Shown one piece after another: positions 26,464-35,511 of a DNA stretch of 64,000 nt. Under the pieces are notes generated by a model. That model was not told where the DNA came from. It made no database searches and was given only the letters and a program-made list of their open reading frames with translations. The translations under genes and the position numbers were made by a program. The stretch is from Marinomonas balearica (GTDB lineage: Bacteria > Pseudomonadota > Gammaproteobacteria > Pseudomonadales > Marinomonadaceae): contig NZ_SNXC01000011.1 in assembly GCF_004362145.1 (NCBI RefSeq), positions 112,438-176,437 of the forward strand, written 5' to 3'. Position 1 is the first letter of the stretch, and each line of letters starts with the position of its first letter.

Positions 26464-27693
26464 TCAAGGTTGTTGTCTGTGTCTGTGTCTGGGTAAGGAT
26501 ATTGAAAGTATGGATGTGATCAAAATAAATCCGCTAGATACCCATAAACAGGTTACCAATCCGTAACTTTCGAAAAGTAAACCTGACAAGATAGTGCCGA
26601 TCAGTCGCCCCATCGCATTCGCCATGTAGTAGAAACCTACGTCTAACGATACTCCATCCCCTTTTGCATAAAGCACAATAAGGTAACTGTGTAAGGAGGA
26701 GTTGATAGCAAATAACGCTCCGAACAGTAACAAACCACTGATTAATATCGTGGTGTTCCATTGTTCGGATACATCGAGCGATAAGGCAATCGCAGCGGGA
26801 ATAAGCGTTAAACTCAATGCCCAAAACAGCGCTGCGCGTCCATCAGGCGTTTTCCCTTGTTTCTTGCCTGTAAAATTCGGTGCGAAGGCTTGAATAACGC
26901 CATACCCGATTATCCATGCGGCCATAAAGCCACCTACTAGCCAATGATCCCACTCCAGTGTCATTGAAAGGTATACAGGCAAGGCAATCACAAACCAAAC
27001 ATCGCGAGCACCAAATAAGAATAAGCGCGCAGCCGACAGTGTGTTGATCGCTCGGCTTTTCGATAATAGATCCTTAAATTTAGGCTTGTATTTTGCTTTC
27101 CCTAGATCGTCTTTTAGAGCCCAAAGGCTGAATAGCCAGACAATCGCCAGTGCGACCCACATGATAAGAATAGCGCCTTGAAATTCGAAAGCAGCCAGTA
27201 AAGCCCCACCTAAAAAGAAGCCAATGCCTTTCAATGCGTTTTTAGAACCCGTGAGCAGAGCAACCCATTTATAGAGTGATTGGTTTGCATTTTCTGGGAC
27301 CAGTACTTTTATGCTGCTCTTGGCGCTCATTTTATTAAGGTCTTTTGCGATACCAGACAGCGCTTGTGCGGCCATGACCCAAGGTACCGTTAACCATGAT
27401 GCCTCAACCAGCAACATACCGAGTGCAACGATTTGCAAGGCGAGGCCGATATTCATGGTCTTGTTTAAACCAATGCGCGCGCCAAGCCACCCACCAACGA
27501 GGTTGGTAACGACTCCGAAAAACTCATAAAACAGAAATAACATGGCAATCGACAGTGGGCCGTACCCAAGGTCGTGAAAATACAGAACAACGAGCATTCG
27601 CAATGCACCGTCGGTCAGTGTAAAAGCCCAGTAGTTGCCTGTTATAACAAGATATTGTTTTACATTGGCTGGAAGCTGGCTCAGTGCTCGCAT
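26464..27693 (-). CDS. arsJ: Organoarsenical efflux MFS transporter ArsJ
   Basis: Major facilitator of about 409 residues and 12 transmembrane helices that exports 1-arseno-3-phosphoglycerate, which then decays to arsenate outside the cell. The opening ALSQLPANVKQYLVITGNYWAFTLTDGALRMLVVLYFHDLG is characteristic of ArsJ, as is the pairing with a dedicated GAPDH and an ArsR. I chose the ATG at 27693, where family-like sequence begins; the frame is open to 27741, but those extra residues arise from the intercistronic palindrome. Confidence 0.9.
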   Translation of the reverse strand: MRALSQLPANVKQYLVITGNYWAFTLTDGALRMLVVLYFHDLGYGPLSIAMLFLFYEFFGVVTNLVGGWLGARIGLNKTMNIGLALQIVALGMLLVEASWLTVPWVMAAQALSGIAKDLNKMSAKSSIKVLVPENANQSLYKWVALLTGSKNALKGIGFFLGGALLAAFEFQGAILIMWVALAIVWLFSLWALKDDLGKAKYKPKFKDLLSKSRAINTLSAARLFLFGARDVWFVIALPVYLSMTLEWDHWLVGGFMAAWIIGYGVIQAFAPNFTGKKQGKTPDGRAALFWALSLTLIPAAIALSLDVSEQWNTTILISGLLLFGALFAINSSLHSYLIVLYAKGDGVSLDVGFYYMANAMGRLIGTILSGLLFESYGLVTCLWVSSGFILITSILSISLPRHRHRQQP

Positions 27694-27715
27694 GAAAAGA
27701 GTGACCTCATCTTGG

Positions 27716-27735
27716 CCTTCCCCCGAAGGGGAAGG
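27716..27735. repeat. REP-like palindrome between gapdh and arsJ
   Basis: Perfect 8-bp arms CCTTCCCC and GGGGAAGG with a CGAA loop, 45 bases after the GAPDH gene on the minus strand. It resembles the palindromes near 15700 and could act as an mRNA hairpin setting the ratio of enzyme to transporter. Confidence 0.65.
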
Positions 27736-27780
27736 AATCACGTAGCGGATGTTAGTGTTGTGGTTTTAGGGTTCGGTGCA

Positions 27781-28791
27781 TTAACGACGGTCGAGTTCTG
27801 CGACCATGCGCATGAGTTCTGCGGTACGGTTCGCGTAGCCCCATTCGTTGTCATACCACACGTAGAGTTTTACTTGAGTGTCGTTGACGACCATCGTTGA
27901 TGGCGCATCAATGATGCTGGAACGCGGGTCAGTACGGTAATCGATCGACACAAGAGGGCGTTCTTCAAAGCCTAATATTCCGTTTAATTCGTTCTCGGAG
28001 GCTTGTTGCAATAGAGAATTGATTTCACTCTCCGTGACTTCGCGATCCATTTCAAATACGCAGTCCGTTAAGGAAGCATTAGCCAATGGGACACGGACGG
28101 CGTGACCATTTAACTTGCCTTTTAGTTCTGGAAAAATATGAGTGATTGCGGTTGCTGAGCCAGTTGTCGTTGGTATAAGGCTCATTCCACAAGCGCGGGC
28201 ACGACGCAGGTCTTTATGCGGTGCGTCCAAAATAGTTTGCGTATTTGTGATGTCATGAATCGTTGTCATGGAGCCGTGTTTGATACCAACTTTTTCATGC
28301 AATACTTTGACAACCGGAGCTAGGCAATTAGTTGTACAAGACGCAGCGGTTACTATTGGGTGGGAAGCGGGATCGTAATCTTCGTGATTGACGCCCATGA
28401 CAACGTTAAGAACGCCTTCTTCTTTTACAGGGGCGGTGACTACAACACGTTTTACACCTTGTTCAAGGTACGCGTTTAATAAAGCCTTAGTTTTCATTTT
28501 GCCAGAGGCTTCTATGACAACGTCACACCCTGACCAATCAGTGTCGCCGATTTGCATGTTTTGGGTGCAATTAATGTGGTGTTCACCGATGATCATCGTA
28601 TTGTTTTCTGACGATGCTTCGTGGTGCCAGCGTCCATGTATAGAATCAAAACTAATAAGATGAGCCAATGTCTCAGCATCGCCCGCAGGGTCGTTTATTT
28701 GTACAAACTCGATGCCTTCCCAGTCAAAAGCAGCTCTAAAAGAGAGTCGCCCCATGCGTCCAAAACCGTTTATACCTACTTTAATTGTCAT
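27781..28791 (-). CDS. ArsJ-associated glyceraldehyde-3-phosphate dehydrogenase
   Basis: GAPDH-fold enzyme of 336 residues: N-terminal Rossmann [18 protein letters not shown], catalytic Cys in [12 protein letters not shown] (about residue 150), [18 protein letters not shown] and the C-terminal [16 protein letters not shown]. In this operon type it joins arsenate to glyceraldehyde 3-phosphate to make 1-arseno-3-phosphoglycerate, the ArsJ substrate. The role is read from the arsR-gapdh-arsJ context; the protein alone could pass for a glycolytic GAPDH. The ATG at 28791 has ggagga; the frame could begin one TTG codon earlier. Confidence 0.9.
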   Translation of the reverse strand: MTIKVGINGFGRMGRLSFRAAFDWEGIEFVQINDPAGDAETLAHLISFDSIHGRWHHEASSENNTMIIGEHHINCTQNMQIGDTDWSGCDVVIEASGKMKTKALLNAYLEQGVKRVVVTAPVKEEGVLNVVMGVNHEDYDPASHPIVTAASCTTNCLAPVVKVLHEKVGIKHGSMTTIHDITNTQTILDAPHKDLRRARACGMSLIPTTTGSATAITHIFPELKGKLNGHAVRVPLANASLTDCVFEMDREVTESEINSLLQQASENELNGILGFEERPLVSIDYRTDPRSSIIDAPSTMVVNDTQVKLYVWYDNEWGYANRTAELMRMVAELDRR

Positions 28792-28863
28792 CAATATTCC
28801 TCCAAAAAATGTTTATGTCGGGTGTCGTGGCTAAGAGTGTTTCTGCGTTCTTAATTCATCTGT

Positions 28864-29217
28864 TTACGTTTCACAGCAGGACGCGATGCGCGTTGGTCTA
28901 TCGCCCATAGCAAACAGGCTTTCAGAAGCAGTGGATAGAAAATTGGCATTGTTCGTAAGCGCCAGCGCAATGATCTCATTGACCCAACCAGATAAGTCAT
29001 CATGCATACGGTAGTAAACCCACTTTCCATTTCGGCGATCTTGAAGGAGACCGATTTGTTTTAGTTGAGCTAAATGGCGAGAAATTTTCGGCTGACTTTC
29101 GTCTAAAGCGTGCTGCAGTTCACAGACGCAAAGCTCTTTTTCTTGAGTAATAAGAAGGATGCTTTTTAGACGAGTTTCGTCTGCTAAAGATTTGAATAAC
29201 GTCACAGGAGTGATCAT
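28864..29217 (-). CDS. arsR: ArsR-family metalloregulator
   Basis: Winged-helix repressor of 117 residues. It has the arsenite-sensing ELCVCEL motif at the start of the DNA-binding region (Cys about residues 30 and 32), a recognition helix SQPKISRHLAQLKQIGLLQDRR, the wing NGKWVYYRMH, and a C-terminal SCCET that may add ligands. It is the first gene of the ars operon and would release the promoter when As(III) binds. The gap of about 70 bases to the GAPDH gene is consistent with one transcript. Confidence 0.93.
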   Translation of the reverse strand: MITPVTLFKSLADETRLKSILLITQEKELCVCELQHALDESQPKISRHLAQLKQIGLLQDRRNGKWVYYRMHDDLSGWVNEIIALALTNNANFLSTASESLFAMGDRPTRIASCCET

Positions 29218-29272
29218 AAGCTGTTTGTTTAATTGCCGACGCTAATGGAACCATAACAGTAGCACGGAAACT

Positions 29273-29294
29273 CATATATGGAAAATCGAATATG
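29273..29294. promoter_or_regulatory. Candidate ArsR operator
   Basis: Inverted pair CATAT (29273-29277) and ATATG (29290-29294), with a partly symmetrical centre, about 55-75 bases upstream of arsR. ArsR-family sites are imperfect AT-rich dyads of this size at the operon promoter. Position and form fit; the match is not specific. Confidence 0.35.
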
Positions 29295-29485
29295 TTTTTT
29301 TATAAGTTAATTTTTTCTTAATAAAGGCCTTCTAACATGGGGCATGTTGAGCGTGAAAATGAGTATGAAGGTAATTTGTTTCAATTTGGTGTTTATTTAA
29401 TCGATTGCAATCTACTCTTTAAATTCGAATTAAAAAATGACGTTACTGCATATTTAGTGCAAACTCTGCAAATACTATTCGTATT

Positions 29486-29504
29486 ATGAATATGCCTTAT
29501 TCAT
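29486..29504. promoter_or_regulatory. Inverted repeat ahead of the T6SS-linked operon
   Basis: ATGAATA and TATTCAT are exact complements separated by 5 bases, ending about 25 bases before the first gene of the large plus-strand operon. Its place next to the ribosome site suggests an operator or an mRNA leader hairpin. The rest of the 312-bp spacer (29218-29529) is AT-rich and holds no other gene that I can see. Confidence 0.35.
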
Positions 29505-29529
29505 GATATTACCCAGGGGTTGAGCGGTT

Positions 29530-30318
29530 ATGAGGACTTTCTTTGAAGTTCATTTGAGGTTGGTGATCACTGTATGGTTGATCTTACTCTCGGTTTTGAG
29601 TCTTCTCTATTTAATGAATTACATGAAATTCGACAGTTTAATGTCGAGTGTGGTTTCTTCGAAACTTGAGGTGATTTCCGCCTCCTTAGAAACGTCCATC
29701 AAGCGTGCTGAGCGATTGGGAATTTCGTTTCAATCTGCGGATAACGTAAAAGAGCAAATTGATAGAGCAAGGCATCGAGAGTCTAATGTTTTGTCTATTT
29801 CACTGATTGATCAGCAAGGTGGCCTTGTGTATCAATCACGTGCAGACGAAGGTGAGTATGTCCCTGTTTCTCAGGATGTCATCAGACGAGCGCTTAAATC
29901 GAATGAAGCTAAGTGGACGTTCAGTAATGACTCTGAACTGTACAGTGGGTTGCAGATTACGAACAGCTTTGGCTCCTTAGCGGGCAGTGTTGTCATTGAA
30001 TACGATAAATCGGCTCTTTATGGCATGTATGCCTTAGTCCGTTTACACCTTTTGGAAGCGACTATTTTAATCTTCCTTGTATTTTCTCTTGTTGTGTTTT
30101 TGATCATTCGTTTTGGTTTTGCCGACGTAGCTAATGTCATTAAATTGATTCATGGGTATTCGTCAGGTGAAAAGAAAGCGCTTGACGGCGCGGCACATGG
30201 ATCCATGTCTCACAACATTGCTGAACAGATTAAGCAAAGCGAAAAGATGAAGTCGTATGTCTCAGACGAGCTCGAACGCATCAATAGCTTGGCGAAAGAA
30301 GGTGAGATAAAACGATGA
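29530..30318 (+). CDS. Membrane sensor-like protein lacking a kinase
   Basis: Protein of 262 residues, architecture read from hydrophobicity: short cytoplasmic start, TM1 (about 11-30), a periplasmic region of about 135 residues that includes ISLIDQQGGLVYQSRADEGEYV (Cache-like strand pattern), TM2 (about 170-193) and a HAMP-like cytoplasmic segment with amphipathic helices. It then stops; no kinase, cyclase or methyl-accepting domain follows. The next gene starts 4 bases inside its end and repeats this sensor plan in front of a transporter. I infer a partner subunit for that protein. No family name is certain. Confidence 0.7.
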   Translation: MRTFFEVHLRLVITVWLILLSVLSLLYLMNYMKFDSLMSSVVSSKLEVISASLETSIKRAERLGISFQSADNVKEQIDRARHRESNVLSISLIDQQGGLVYQSRADEGEYVPVSQDVIRRALKSNEAKWTFSNDSELYSGLQITNSFGSLAGSVVIEYDKSALYGMYALVRLHLLEATILIFLVFSLVVFLIIRFGFADVANVIKLIHGYSSGEKKALDGAAHGSMSHNIAEQIKQSEKMKSYVSDELERINSLAKEGEIKR

Positions 30319-32429
30319 ATAATAAGATGAAAAGCATGGCGAGCCTGATTAACAGTCGCCTTATTTTGATCACGGTTATTAGTGCCTTTCTTGCGTCCAT
30401 TCTCAGCGCTGTTTATACGTTGGTTGAGTTTAACTTTGCGGTTAAACCGGAATTGTTGAAAAAAGCGAACGCCATTGCTCAAAGCGTTCACGAAGACGTG
30501 GGTCTTGCGGTAACTGCCGGTGTTCCTTTTGATCAAATTCGCGGTATGGATAGCTATTTAGAAGACACCATCTCCAAGTACCCTGAGCTGACTTTTATTG
30601 CTGTTACGAGCAAAAAAACGGTTTTGTATTCCGTTGGAGAAGTGCCTTCGTTAGGTAATGTTGATAACTCAGTTTTCGAACAAAACTCGGCTCGTTATTT
30701 AAATGCATCATTCGGTGAGCGTCTAACGGCCGTAGCCAATGAGCTTCCTATGCTCCTACCGTCTTTTTTGAAAAGCGGTGAGCAAAAACAAGATGATATT
30801 TATCGACTGAATTTAGAAAAAGAAGGGCTTTCTGATAGCGCTGTTTATGTGGGGTTAAGTTCAAATTACGTTCAATCTCAACTCACCGACATCTTTTTCG
30901 ATATTGCTATCGTACTTGTAGCGGTTCTTCTTGTCTGCTTTGAAGTCGTGATGGTCGTTGTTATGTTTTACATATCAGGGCCTCTTGAAGAATCTGAATC
31001 CATTCTTAAACGGCAAATTGCAGGTGACTTTTCAGTTAATGACAAAGCCCCCGCTCAAGGTGCAATTGGTCACTTTGCAGAGCGGCTAAATGAGGATTCT
31101 AAAGAACTTCAGGGGCGCTTTAGTCGATTGATGAATCGATTTTCCACTGAGCAACATAAGGCGATGGATAACCTTCGAAACATTGCTGAGAAATTTAAAC
31201 TGCAGAATAGCTTAGGAATGAAACGAGGCGATATCGTCGATGCTCGCATTCCTTTGTTTGTTTTTTCGTTTGCCGAAGAGCTGCAAAAGTCCTTTATGCC
31301 GCTGTTTGTTGCTGAATTCTACGAGCCGAATTCTTGGGTGTCGGAAGATGTCATGCTAGGTCTTCCAATTTCGGTGTTTATGTTCGTCATCGCTGTATGT
31401 ACTCCTTTTGCAGCAAAATGGGTTGACCGATGGGGCCAGAAGCCGTTGTTTTTGCTTGGTCTTATTCCTGCTGTTGCTGGATATTTAGGGTGTGCCTTTG
31501 CAAATGACAGTGTCGATATTGTTATTTCTAGGGGCATCACAGCACTCGGATATGCAGTGATCACTATTAGTTGTCAAAGTTATATTGCGGCCGTTGTGAC
31601 ACCTGAAAATAGAGCAAAAGGCATGGCGATTTTTGTCGGTGTGCTCATGACAGCAACCATGTGTGGTACGGCGTTGGGGGCGATCATTGCCGATCGCGTT
31701 GGTTATCAGCCTGTTTTCTTGGTATCTGCTGTTTTGGCTTGTTTTGCTGGGGTTCTGGCGTGGCGCATGTTTCAAGGCGGTGTTAGCGGTCCGAAAAAAG
31801 CAGCCGGTCAAAAAGGTGGTCTTAAATACCTCGCTCGAAATGTGCGGTTCGTTGCAGTGGTTGTTTGCTGTGCGATCCCTGCAAAAATTGTATTGACTGG
31901 TTTCTTGTACTTCATGGTTCCGCTCTATTTGGTGTCGCTTGATGCAAGTCAGTCTGAAATCGGTCGAATTATGATGATCTATTCCTTGATTATCATTCCG
32001 ATCAGTCCCATTGCCTCAGGTATTGCAGACAAAACGAAAAAAATGCGCGAGCTGGTGGTGCTTGGTACGATCCTGTCGGGTGCTATTTTAATCTCCCTTT
32101 ATGGCGAAGCGTCGCTGTTCAAAATATTGCTGGCAGTAACCTTAATGGGTATCGCGCACTCGATTCTTAAAGCACCACTTATTGCATGTGCACTCGAAGC
32201 ATCAGAAAGCACGCCTGAAGTAGGTCGTACTGAGGTGCTGGGTATTTTGAGAACATCTGAACGTATCGGCAGTGTACTAGGGCCTATTATTGTTGCATTC
32301 CTGCTTTCGTTTTATGACTTCGGTCAGGCTATGGCTTTTGTTGGTGTCGGCATCATCGCGGCAGGTATATGCACGCTGATTTTTCTGCGCTCAACTTCAT
32401 CGAACGATACAGAGGAGGCGTCAGCATGA
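30315..32429 (+). CDS. Periplasmic-sensor/HAMP-like fused to an MFS transporter
   Basis: Unusual 704-residue fusion. Residues 1-300 form a sensor module: TM1 (about 14-36), a periplasmic domain with LTFIAVTSKKTVLYSVGEVP, TM2 (about 192-220), then a HAMP/coiled-coil-like linker (GPLEESESILKRQIAGDFSV, FAERLNEDSKELQGRFSRLM). Residues about 310-695 are a complete major facilitator with the loop 2-3 motif AAKWVDRWGQKP (D-x3-G-x-[KR]) and a second-half equivalent IADKTKKM. It overlaps both neighbours by ATGA-type junctions, so it is translated with the upstream sensor and downstream binding protein. Substrate unknown; the simplest reading is a transporter whose activity or signalling is gated by periplasmic input. 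Confidence 0.75.
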   Translation: MNNKMKSMASLINSRLILITVISAFLASILSAVYTLVEFNFAVKPELLKKANAIAQSVHEDVGLAVTAGVPFDQIRGMDSYLEDTISKYPELTFIAVTSKKTVLYSVGEVPSLGNVDNSVFEQNSARYLNASFGERLTAVANELPMLLPSFLKSGEQKQDDIYRLNLEKEGLSDSAVYVGLSSNYVQSQLTDIFFDIAIVLVAVLLVCFEVVMVVVMFYISGPLEESESILKRQIAGDFSVNDKAPAQGAIGHFAERLNEDSKELQGRFSRLMNRFSTEQHKAMDNLRNIAEKFKLQNSLGMKRGDIVDARIPLFVFSFAEELQKSFMPLFVAEFYEPNSWVSEDVMLGLPISVFMFVIAVCTPFAAKWVDRWGQKPLFLLGLIPAVAGYLGCAFANDSVDIVISRGITALGYAVITISCQSYIAAVVTPENRAKGMAIFVGVLMTATMCGTALGAIIADRVGYQPVFLVSAVLACFAGVLAWRMFQGGVSGPKKAAGQKGGLKYLARNVRFVAVVVCCAIPAKIVLTGFLYFMVPLYLVSLDASQSEIGRIMMIYSLIIIPISPIASGIADKTKKMRELVVLGTILSGAILISLYGEASLFKILLAVTLMGIAHSILKAPLIACALEASESTPEVGRTEVLGILRTSERIGSVLGPIIVAFLLSFYDFGQAMAFVGVGIIAAGICTLIFLRSTSSNDTEEASA

Positions 32430-33445
32430 AATTCATAGGTGTAATGTTTACGTTGATGCTCGTCTTGGTTTCCAATGCTTTTGCGGCTGAGAATGGAGAC
32501 AATAAAAAGACTGTCTTTATGACCGTTTGGCGAGGGTGTGAAGAGGCATGCCAAGGCTTTCACGATTACTTGAAAGGCCAGCCTGTAGACATAATTGTTC
32601 GAAATGCTAACCGTGATCGATCAAAGCTGGCGGGCTTTTTAGAAGAAGCCAAAACGCTTTCCCCTGATCTGGTGGTTACGTGGGGAACCAGCGTTAGTAA
32701 AGCAATAATTGGTACTCGAAAAGAATACGGTACAGCAACAAAGCTAGGCGATATTCCAGTCATGTTTATGATTGTTGCAGACCCTCTTGGTGCCGATATT
32801 ATTGAATCTCATAACACCAGTGGCAGACCAACGGTAGCGGGCATTCGTAACCGTGTGGGCGAAGATGTTCAAATTAAAGCAATGCGAGAGTACTTTCCTG
32901 TCGATAAAGTAGGAGTGTTGTATTCGTCTGGAGAGCTGAACTCTGTCTTAAATACACAAAAGCTGGAAGCTCTGTCAAAGGAAATGAACTTCGAAGTTGT
33001 AACACAAGTGTATGATCTAGACGAATCGGGTAAACCGCTGCCGAATCAGTTTGATGCCAAAATGGCTCAGCTCGCTGAGAGAGGCGCAGATGTTATTTAT
33101 GTGGGATCCAGCTCATACAACCAAACCAACAGCGATGAGTTTACAAAGGCGGCGATAAAGTATGGGCTGCCCGTTGCAAGTGCTTATGATTCAATGGTGA
33201 CAGGCTCTTCGGCATTGATATCAGTATCGAATAAATACTACTTAGTTGGACAGCTGGCAGCCAACCAAGCAGGTAAAATCCTGTTTGATGGTGCGGTTCC
33301 CGGGGAGCTGCCAATTGCTGAATTAAGCAGTTATTCTATGTCTATCAACATGGCAGTTGCGCGACAAATGTCGCTTTACCCCCCTATTCAGTTGCTCAGG
33401 TTTGCTGATCTGGTCAATATTGATGGCAAGGATGCGAGTAAGTAA
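32426..33445 (+). CDS. Periplasmic ABC-type substrate-binding protein (PF04392 type)
   Basis: Protein of 339 residues with a cleavable signal peptide (MLVLVSNAFA, cleavage near residue 21). The fold looks like the TrpX/ABC_sub_bind family: LVVTWGTSVSKAIIGTRKEYG, IPVMFMIVADPLGADII, VGVLYSSGELNSV, ADVIYVGSSSYNQTN and PVASAYDSMV. No lipobox and no ABC permease or ATPase genes accompany it, so it probably serves the adjoining sensor/MFS proteins as ligand-binding partner. It starts inside the MFS stop (ATGA) and its stop codon touches the vgrG ATG, tying the module to the T6SS. Confidence 0.78.
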   Translation: MKFIGVMFTLMLVLVSNAFAAENGDNKKTVFMTVWRGCEEACQGFHDYLKGQPVDIIVRNANRDRSKLAGFLEEAKTLSPDLVVTWGTSVSKAIIGTRKEYGTATKLGDIPVMFMIVADPLGADIIESHNTSGRPTVAGIRNRVGEDVQIKAMREYFPVDKVGVLYSSGELNSVLNTQKLEALSKEMNFEVVTQVYDLDESGKPLPNQFDAKMAQLAERGADVIYVGSSSYNQTNSDEFTKAAIKYGLPVASAYDSMVTGSSALISVSNKYYLVGQLAANQAGKILFDGAVPGELPIAELSSYSMSINMAVARQMSLYPPIQLLRFADLVNIDGKDASK

Positions 33446-35509
33446 ATGAACGAATTAGTTGATCCCGCTGGCAGCTACCTAGTTGTAAAGGATTCAGGTA
33501 ACACTGAGTTTGTTGCAACAAACCTTATCGTTGAGGAAGCGCTTAGCGATGAGTATGAATGGGTTGTCGATGTATTGGTCACCACATCAGCACCATCTGA
33601 TTGGATTGGCGAAGACATTTCATGCGATGTGTTCAACGTAGTCGGAAGCAGTCGTTCCAGTACTCGTCAATTCAAAGGCTATGTGGTTAAAGCTCAAGCG
33701 CAATCACAACGCATTGATTCTACATATTATACGATTCAACTGACGGTCAAGCCTTGGCTCTTTCTACTCAAACATTCACGCCAATGCCGAGTGTTTCAAG
33801 AGCAAACTACGCAAACGATTGTTACCTCTATTTTCGATGATCTTGGCTTTAAGGGGGATTACAGTGTTAAAAGTATGCCCTCAACGAAGCGAGAATACTG
33901 CGTTCAATTTAATGAATCTGACTTTGATTTTGTCGTTCGATTGTTAGCCGAAGAAGGTGTTCATTTTTACTTTGGTAAAGACAGCAAAGCAAGCACCTTA
34001 TATCTTCAGGATGGTTCTAAACCGTTCGCTAAAGACGATTTGGCAACACTTGATTATGCTGCCGCGCCTACTGGTGACTACGAAGTTCTAAATAAATGGC
34101 AACGAGAGCACGCATTTCACAGTGCTTCTGTTGAGCTAACGGCTTACGATTATAATCAAGCTAAGCTGGTTACCAGTAAAGCTAAAAAGTCTAAATACTC
34201 AATATCGGGCAATACCAAGTTGACTGAGTATTTCTACCCATCCGCCAGTAAAACAGGGGCGTATACGGATCTTGCTTCTTCAATTGCTGATATACAGCGT
34301 GGGCAACTGGATTCAGACTATCACAAAGTGTTAGCTGAGACCGAGTCTGCTGACTTGTGTGTAGGTCACTATTTAAAACTCAATGCGCACCCAAATAGCA
34401 GCGATAAAGGAAATTATCTCGTATCAAAGATTCATACTGAGTTTAAAGAAAGCGGAAATTCAGGGATCCAAGTTAATAATTCCTTAATCTGTATACCCGA
34501 AGATCAGCAAAGTTATCCAGTAATGCAGGAAAAACCCGTGGTTCACGGACTTCAGTCAGCAATTGTTGCGGGAAGTAAGGATGGCGAGCCTGCAAATGAT
34601 GCGTTGGGTCGAGTTCGAATTAAGTTTCATTGGGATCCGGAAACTGGCGATAAAACCAGTTGTTGGGTAAGGGTCGCTCAAGGAATGGCGGGAGGGAGTT
34701 ATGGAATGCAGTTTTTACCGCGCGCTGGGCAAGAAGTGCTTGTCAGTTTTATTAACGGTAACCCTGATCAGCCTGTCATTGTGTCGAGTGTTTACAACAA
34801 CACAAACAAACCTCCATACCCTACTGCCAACACAACCCAGAGCGGTGTAAAAACCAAATTGGTCGGTGAGTCTAACGAACTTCGATTTGATGATAAAAAA
34901 GACAACGAATCGATTTATATGCACGCCGCTAAAGACCTCACGAGTGACATTGTTAACGACCACACTGAAACAGTGGGCGGTGAAATGTCGCTAGCGGTGA
35001 CAAAGAACATAAAGCAAACCGTAGAGAAAACGCACAGTCTCACTGCAAAAGAAGATGTTAGTGTAAAAACTGAAAAGAACTACACGTTAACAGCGACTGA
35101 AAAAATCACGGAAAGTGGTAAAGAGATTACCTTAGAAGGTGACAGCAAAATCACGTTAAAGGTGGGCAGCAGTGAGATCGTGATGACCAGTAGCAAAATA
35201 GAAATTTCGAGTGGAACGGTCGAAATTTCAGGCAGCTCTAAAGTGTCTGTTGATGGAGGTAGTTTGAGTCAATCAGGCACTTCTGTTTCGATCAAGTCTG
35301 ATGGCTCCTTTAGTGCAAAAGGCGGAACGTCAATGTCTCTACAGGCTGGCACAAGTTTAAGTGCAAAAGGCTCGACAGGTGTCACGATCAAAGGGCTGAA
35401 CTGTACGATGCAAGGCGATGTTGGAGCAACAGTGAAAGGCAACGCAACGGCAGAAATATCGGCAAGTGGAATGACGACCGTAAAAGGCGGCGTAGTGATG
35501 GTGAACTAG
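33446..35509 (+). CDS. vgrG: T6SS spike protein VgrG
   Basis: Trimeric puncturing spike (TssI) of 687 residues. Order: gp27-like N-terminal hub (FKGYVVKAQAQS, YTIQLTVKPWLFLLKHSRQCRVFQEQTT), gp5-like OB fold with DALGRVRIKFHWDPETGDKTSCWVRVAQ and the LPRAGQEVLVSFINGNPDQPVI signature, then a long repetitive beta-helix (VEKTHSLTAKEDVSVKTEK, KITLKVGSS). It ends in a short tail, GMTTVKGGVVMVN, so there is no fused effector domain and cargo must come through PAAR or Hcp. The ATG directly follows the stop of the binding-protein gene. Confidence 0.95.
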   Translation: MNELVDPAGSYLVVKDSGNTEFVATNLIVEEALSDEYEWVVDVLVTTSAPSDWIGEDISCDVFNVVGSSRSSTRQFKGYVVKAQAQSQRIDSTYYTIQLTVKPWLFLLKHSRQCRVFQEQTTQTIVTSIFDDLGFKGDYSVKSMPSTKREYCVQFNESDFDFVVRLLAEEGVHFYFGKDSKASTLYLQDGSKPFAKDDLATLDYAAAPTGDYEVLNKWQREHAFHSASVELTAYDYNQAKLVTSKAKKSKYSISGNTKLTEYFYPSASKTGAYTDLASSIADIQRGQLDSDYHKVLAETESADLCVGHYLKLNAHPNSSDKGNYLVSKIHTEFKESGNSGIQVNNSLICIPEDQQSYPVMQEKPVVHGLQSAIVAGSKDGEPANDALGRVRIKFHWDPETGDKTSCWVRVAQGMAGGSYGMQFLPRAGQEVLVSFINGNPDQPVIVSSVYNNTNKPPYPTANTTQSGVKTKLVGESNELRFDDKKDNESIYMHAAKDLTSDIVNDHTETVGGEMSLAVTKNIKQTVEKTHSLTAKEDVSVKTEKNYTLTATEKITESGKEITLEGDSKITLKVGSSEIVMTSSKIEISSGTVEISGSSKVSVDGGSLSQSGTSVSIKSDGSFSAKGGTSMSLQAGTSLSAKGSTGVTIKGLNCTMQGDVGATVKGNATAEISASGMTTVKGGVVMVN

Positions 35510-35511
35510 TG

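Noticed and set aside
27781-28791. Housekeeping glycolytic gapA
   Set aside because: The operon with arsR and arsJ points to the arsenate-specific role; the sequence alone does not decide.
29530-33445. Reading the three genes as a classic ABC transporter
   Set aside because: There is a binding protein but no ATPase and no ABC permease; the membrane protein is an MFS fused to a sensor module.
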